Shown one piece after another: positions 62,615 through 64,000 of a DNA stretch of 64,000 nucleotides. This DNA is from UBA4733 sp036734945 (GTDB lineage Bacteria > Chloroflexota > UBA4733), in contig DAIMXP010000013.1 in assembly GCA_036734945.1 (NCBI GenBank), forward strand, positions 21,657 through 85,656, read 5' to 3'. The position numbers were made by a program, and so were the translations under genes. Numbering within the stretch: position 1 is the stretch's first letter; each line of letters opens with the position of its first letter. Under the pieces are notes generated by a model, which saw nothing but the letters and a program-made list of their open reading frames with translations, searched no databases and had not been told where the DNA came from.

Positions 62615-62993
62615 GGGCGTTCCTCTCTTTTCTTTTCGTGCCGTTGAGCATCTCGTGGAGGTCAGGCGTGTGACGTATGTACTGAATCATACAGTTCGCG
62701 CATCGCCCGGTGCAGTGGGGTGATCGCCCAACTGACTGGCGGCGCCGCCCTGGCGTTTCTGCTCCGTCACCGCTTCCAGAAAGGAACAGAGGCGGTCACA
62801 CGGCAATGTTCCTATCTGTATTGACGGATCAGGTCCTACTTAACACGCCGTTCGGTTGACGTCTACTATTGCGTGCGTTTGGATGTCCTGGCCCGGTTCG
62901 AGTTGAGCTTGCTGCGGCGCGTCATCCCTTTTCCGCAGTTGAGCCTGACCAACAGCCGTTGGCGAGGCGCGCGTGGTAGAGAGGAGAGCCGGC
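62615..62993. other. Divergent promoter gap between the acetamidase gene and the DUF3311 gene
   Basis: 379 bases without a gene. It holds overlapping inverted repeats GTATG-N8-CATAC (62675-62692) and ACTG-N7-CAGT (62681-62695), which might be an operator. I see no riboswitch or other RNA. Confidence 0.45.
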
Positions 62994-63200
62994 ATGAGAG
63001 ATGACTCCGTCAATGGGCGAGCGGGTAGGCGCGGCTGGTTGTGGCTGTTGGTGGCGCCCTTCGTGGCGCTGCTGTGGCCCGCCTTTTATTCCTCGCTGGA
63101 GCCGACGCTGGGCGGCATCCCGTTCTTTTTCTGGTACCAGTTCCTTTGGATCCTGATTGCGGCCATCCTGACCGCATTTGTCTATTTCATGGTCGGTTAG
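62994..63200 (+). CDS. DUF3311 small membrane protein
   Basis: 68 residues with two hydrophobic segments (WLWLLVAPFVALLWPAFYSS and FFFWYQFLWILIAAILTAFV). DUF3311 proteins usually precede sodium:solute symporter genes and probably are a small subunit, as in the YhdT/PanF arrangement. GAGGAGAG precedes the ATG at 62994. The symporter follows after 32 bases. Confidence 0.88.
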   Translation: MRDDSVNGRAGRRGWLWLLVAPFVALLWPAFYSSLEPTLGGIPFFFWYQFLWILIAAILTAFVYFMVG

Positions 63201-63232
63201 CAACGTGGCTCTGACGGAATAGGAGGGATACC

Positions 63233-63967
63233 ATGCCAGTTAAGCCGGTCGCACTCACGGTGTTCGTTATCCTTTTTGCCCTGGTGACGGTGCTGGGCTT
63301 TTGGGCGGCGCGTTGGCGGCGCGGCGACCTGAACCTGATCAACGAGTGGGGTCTTGCCGGGAGCCGGTTCGGCACGCTCGTCTCCTGGTTTCTGATCGGC
63401 GGCGACATCTACACCGCCTACACCTTCATCGCTGTCCCCGGCCTGATCTTCGGCGCCGGCGCTTTGGGCTTTTTCGCAGTGCCCGACATTACCATCGTCT
63501 ACCCGATGATGTTCCTGATCATGCCGCGCCTCTGGATCGTCGCCCGTCGCCACGGTTACGTCACCGCCGCCGACTTTGTCCGCGGGCGTTTCGGCAGCCC
63601 AACGCTGGCGCTGGTGGTGGCCATCACCGGCATCCTGGCGACGATGCCCTACATCGCTCTGCAGATGTTCGGCATCGAGGTCAGCATCGCCCAGATGGGG
63701 GTGCCGGTGGAAGCGTCACTGGTGATTGCCTTCTTGATCCTGGCGTCCTTCACCTACATCAGCGGCCTACGCGCCCCGGCCCTGATCGCTATCGTGAAGG
63801 ACCTGCTGCTCTGGATCACCGTCATCGTGGCCGTCATCTACATCCCGATCAAACTGGGCGGCTTCGGCAAAATCTTCGCGGCGGTGGCGGCGGCCAAACA
63901 CCCCACGCTGATCCTGGCGCCGGCCCAGTACAGCGCCTATGCGACGCTAGGAGGCTGTCTGAGTTGA
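63233..63967 (+). pseudogene. Sodium:solute symporter family protein, interrupted at residue 240
   Basis: The N-terminal half of an SSS transporter: LTVFVILFALVTVLGFWAAR, then NEWGLAGSRFGTLVSWFLIG with GGDIYTAYTFIAVP, seven hydrophobic segments, as in PanF and acetate or proline symporters (about 480-500 residues). The frame then ends abruptly YATLGGCLS and a stop at 63967, where a normal protein would continue in the membrane. The change from family-like sequence to foreign sequence falls at about 63950, at the presumed end of an insertion element. Confidence 0.8.
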
Positions 63968-64000
63968 GATATACTAGCAGGGGGACTGCGTAGCTGCGGG
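63951..64000. mobile_element. Probable left end of an insertion sequence, cut by the window edge
   Basis: GAGGCTGTCTGAGTTGAG starts precisely where the symporter reading frame loses family character. GAG(G/A)CTGTCT-type termini are typical of IS5/IS1182-group inverted repeats. No transposase is visible in the 50 bases present, so the type is a guess. Confidence 0.5.

Overview
The window is high-GC bacterial DNA. I read it as most likely Chloroflexota (Thermomicrobia-like or a relative). The grounds are the mix of gene families: CUT1 sugar transporters with twin-arginine-like lipoprotein binding proteins, many Gfo/Idh/MocA and enolase-superfamily sugar enzymes, GH2/GH4/GH39 glycosidases, Uma2 proteins, a Pnkp/Hen1 RNA-repair operon, and many GACTGAAGTCGC-type intergenic palindromes. 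No rRNA or tRNA gene was seen, so the assignment is inference.

Layout. 1-9 kb: a B12-binding radical SAM enzyme cut by the window edge, a GH4 glycosidase, an MntA/HepT-like toxin-antitoxin pair, an enolase-superfamily dehydratase, an amidase and a zinc alcohol dehydrogenase. 8.4-11.5 kb: a DHA2 drug exporter under a MarR regulator; divergent from it is a consensus-like promoter, a c-di-AMP (ydaO-type) riboswitch and a small KOW-like protein. 11.5-21 kb: GH2 and Uma2 genes bracketed by two related palindromic repeats, two more enolase-superfamily enzymes, an orphan D12-class adenine methyltransferase of lower GC, and a GH39 glycosidase. 21-39.5 kb: a long minus-strand sugar catabolism region with one pair of CUT1 permeases, no ATPase, five extracellular binding-protein genes (three broken), a sulfatase, three Gfo/Idh/MocA dehydrogenases, a xylose-isomerase-like epimerase, a cupin and a split Tm-1-like pair. 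A plus-strand GntR/FCD regulator and a cupin lie at its upstream end.

40.8-45.6 kb: an RNA-repair operon hen1 - PHD antitoxin - PIN toxin - pnkp, with the toxin and pnkp overlapping by four bases. 45.7-62.6 kb: remnants of toxin-antitoxin loci, two pairs of ABC exporters (one with the sequence marks of an asymmetric heterodimer), a nonsense-carrying Uma2 gene, a DHA3-type exporter, a histidine phosphatase, an APH-like kinase, a GNAT enzyme, a truncated ABC duplicate, a DUF433/DUF5615 pair and an acetamidase/formamidase. 63-64 kb: a DUF3311 protein and a sodium:solute symporter whose frame breaks off at what looks like the left end of an insertion sequence.

Several long genes carry one-base frameshifts or single in-frame TGA codons (about 30.4, 32.7, 34.8, 37.8, 41.1, 50.7 and 56.1 kb). 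They may be real decay or residual sequencing error, and reads would settle it. The most notable items are the c-di-AMP riboswitch driving an unstudied small protein, the toxin-antitoxin pair embedded in the Hen1/Pnkp operon, and the expansion of binding proteins around one permease pair.
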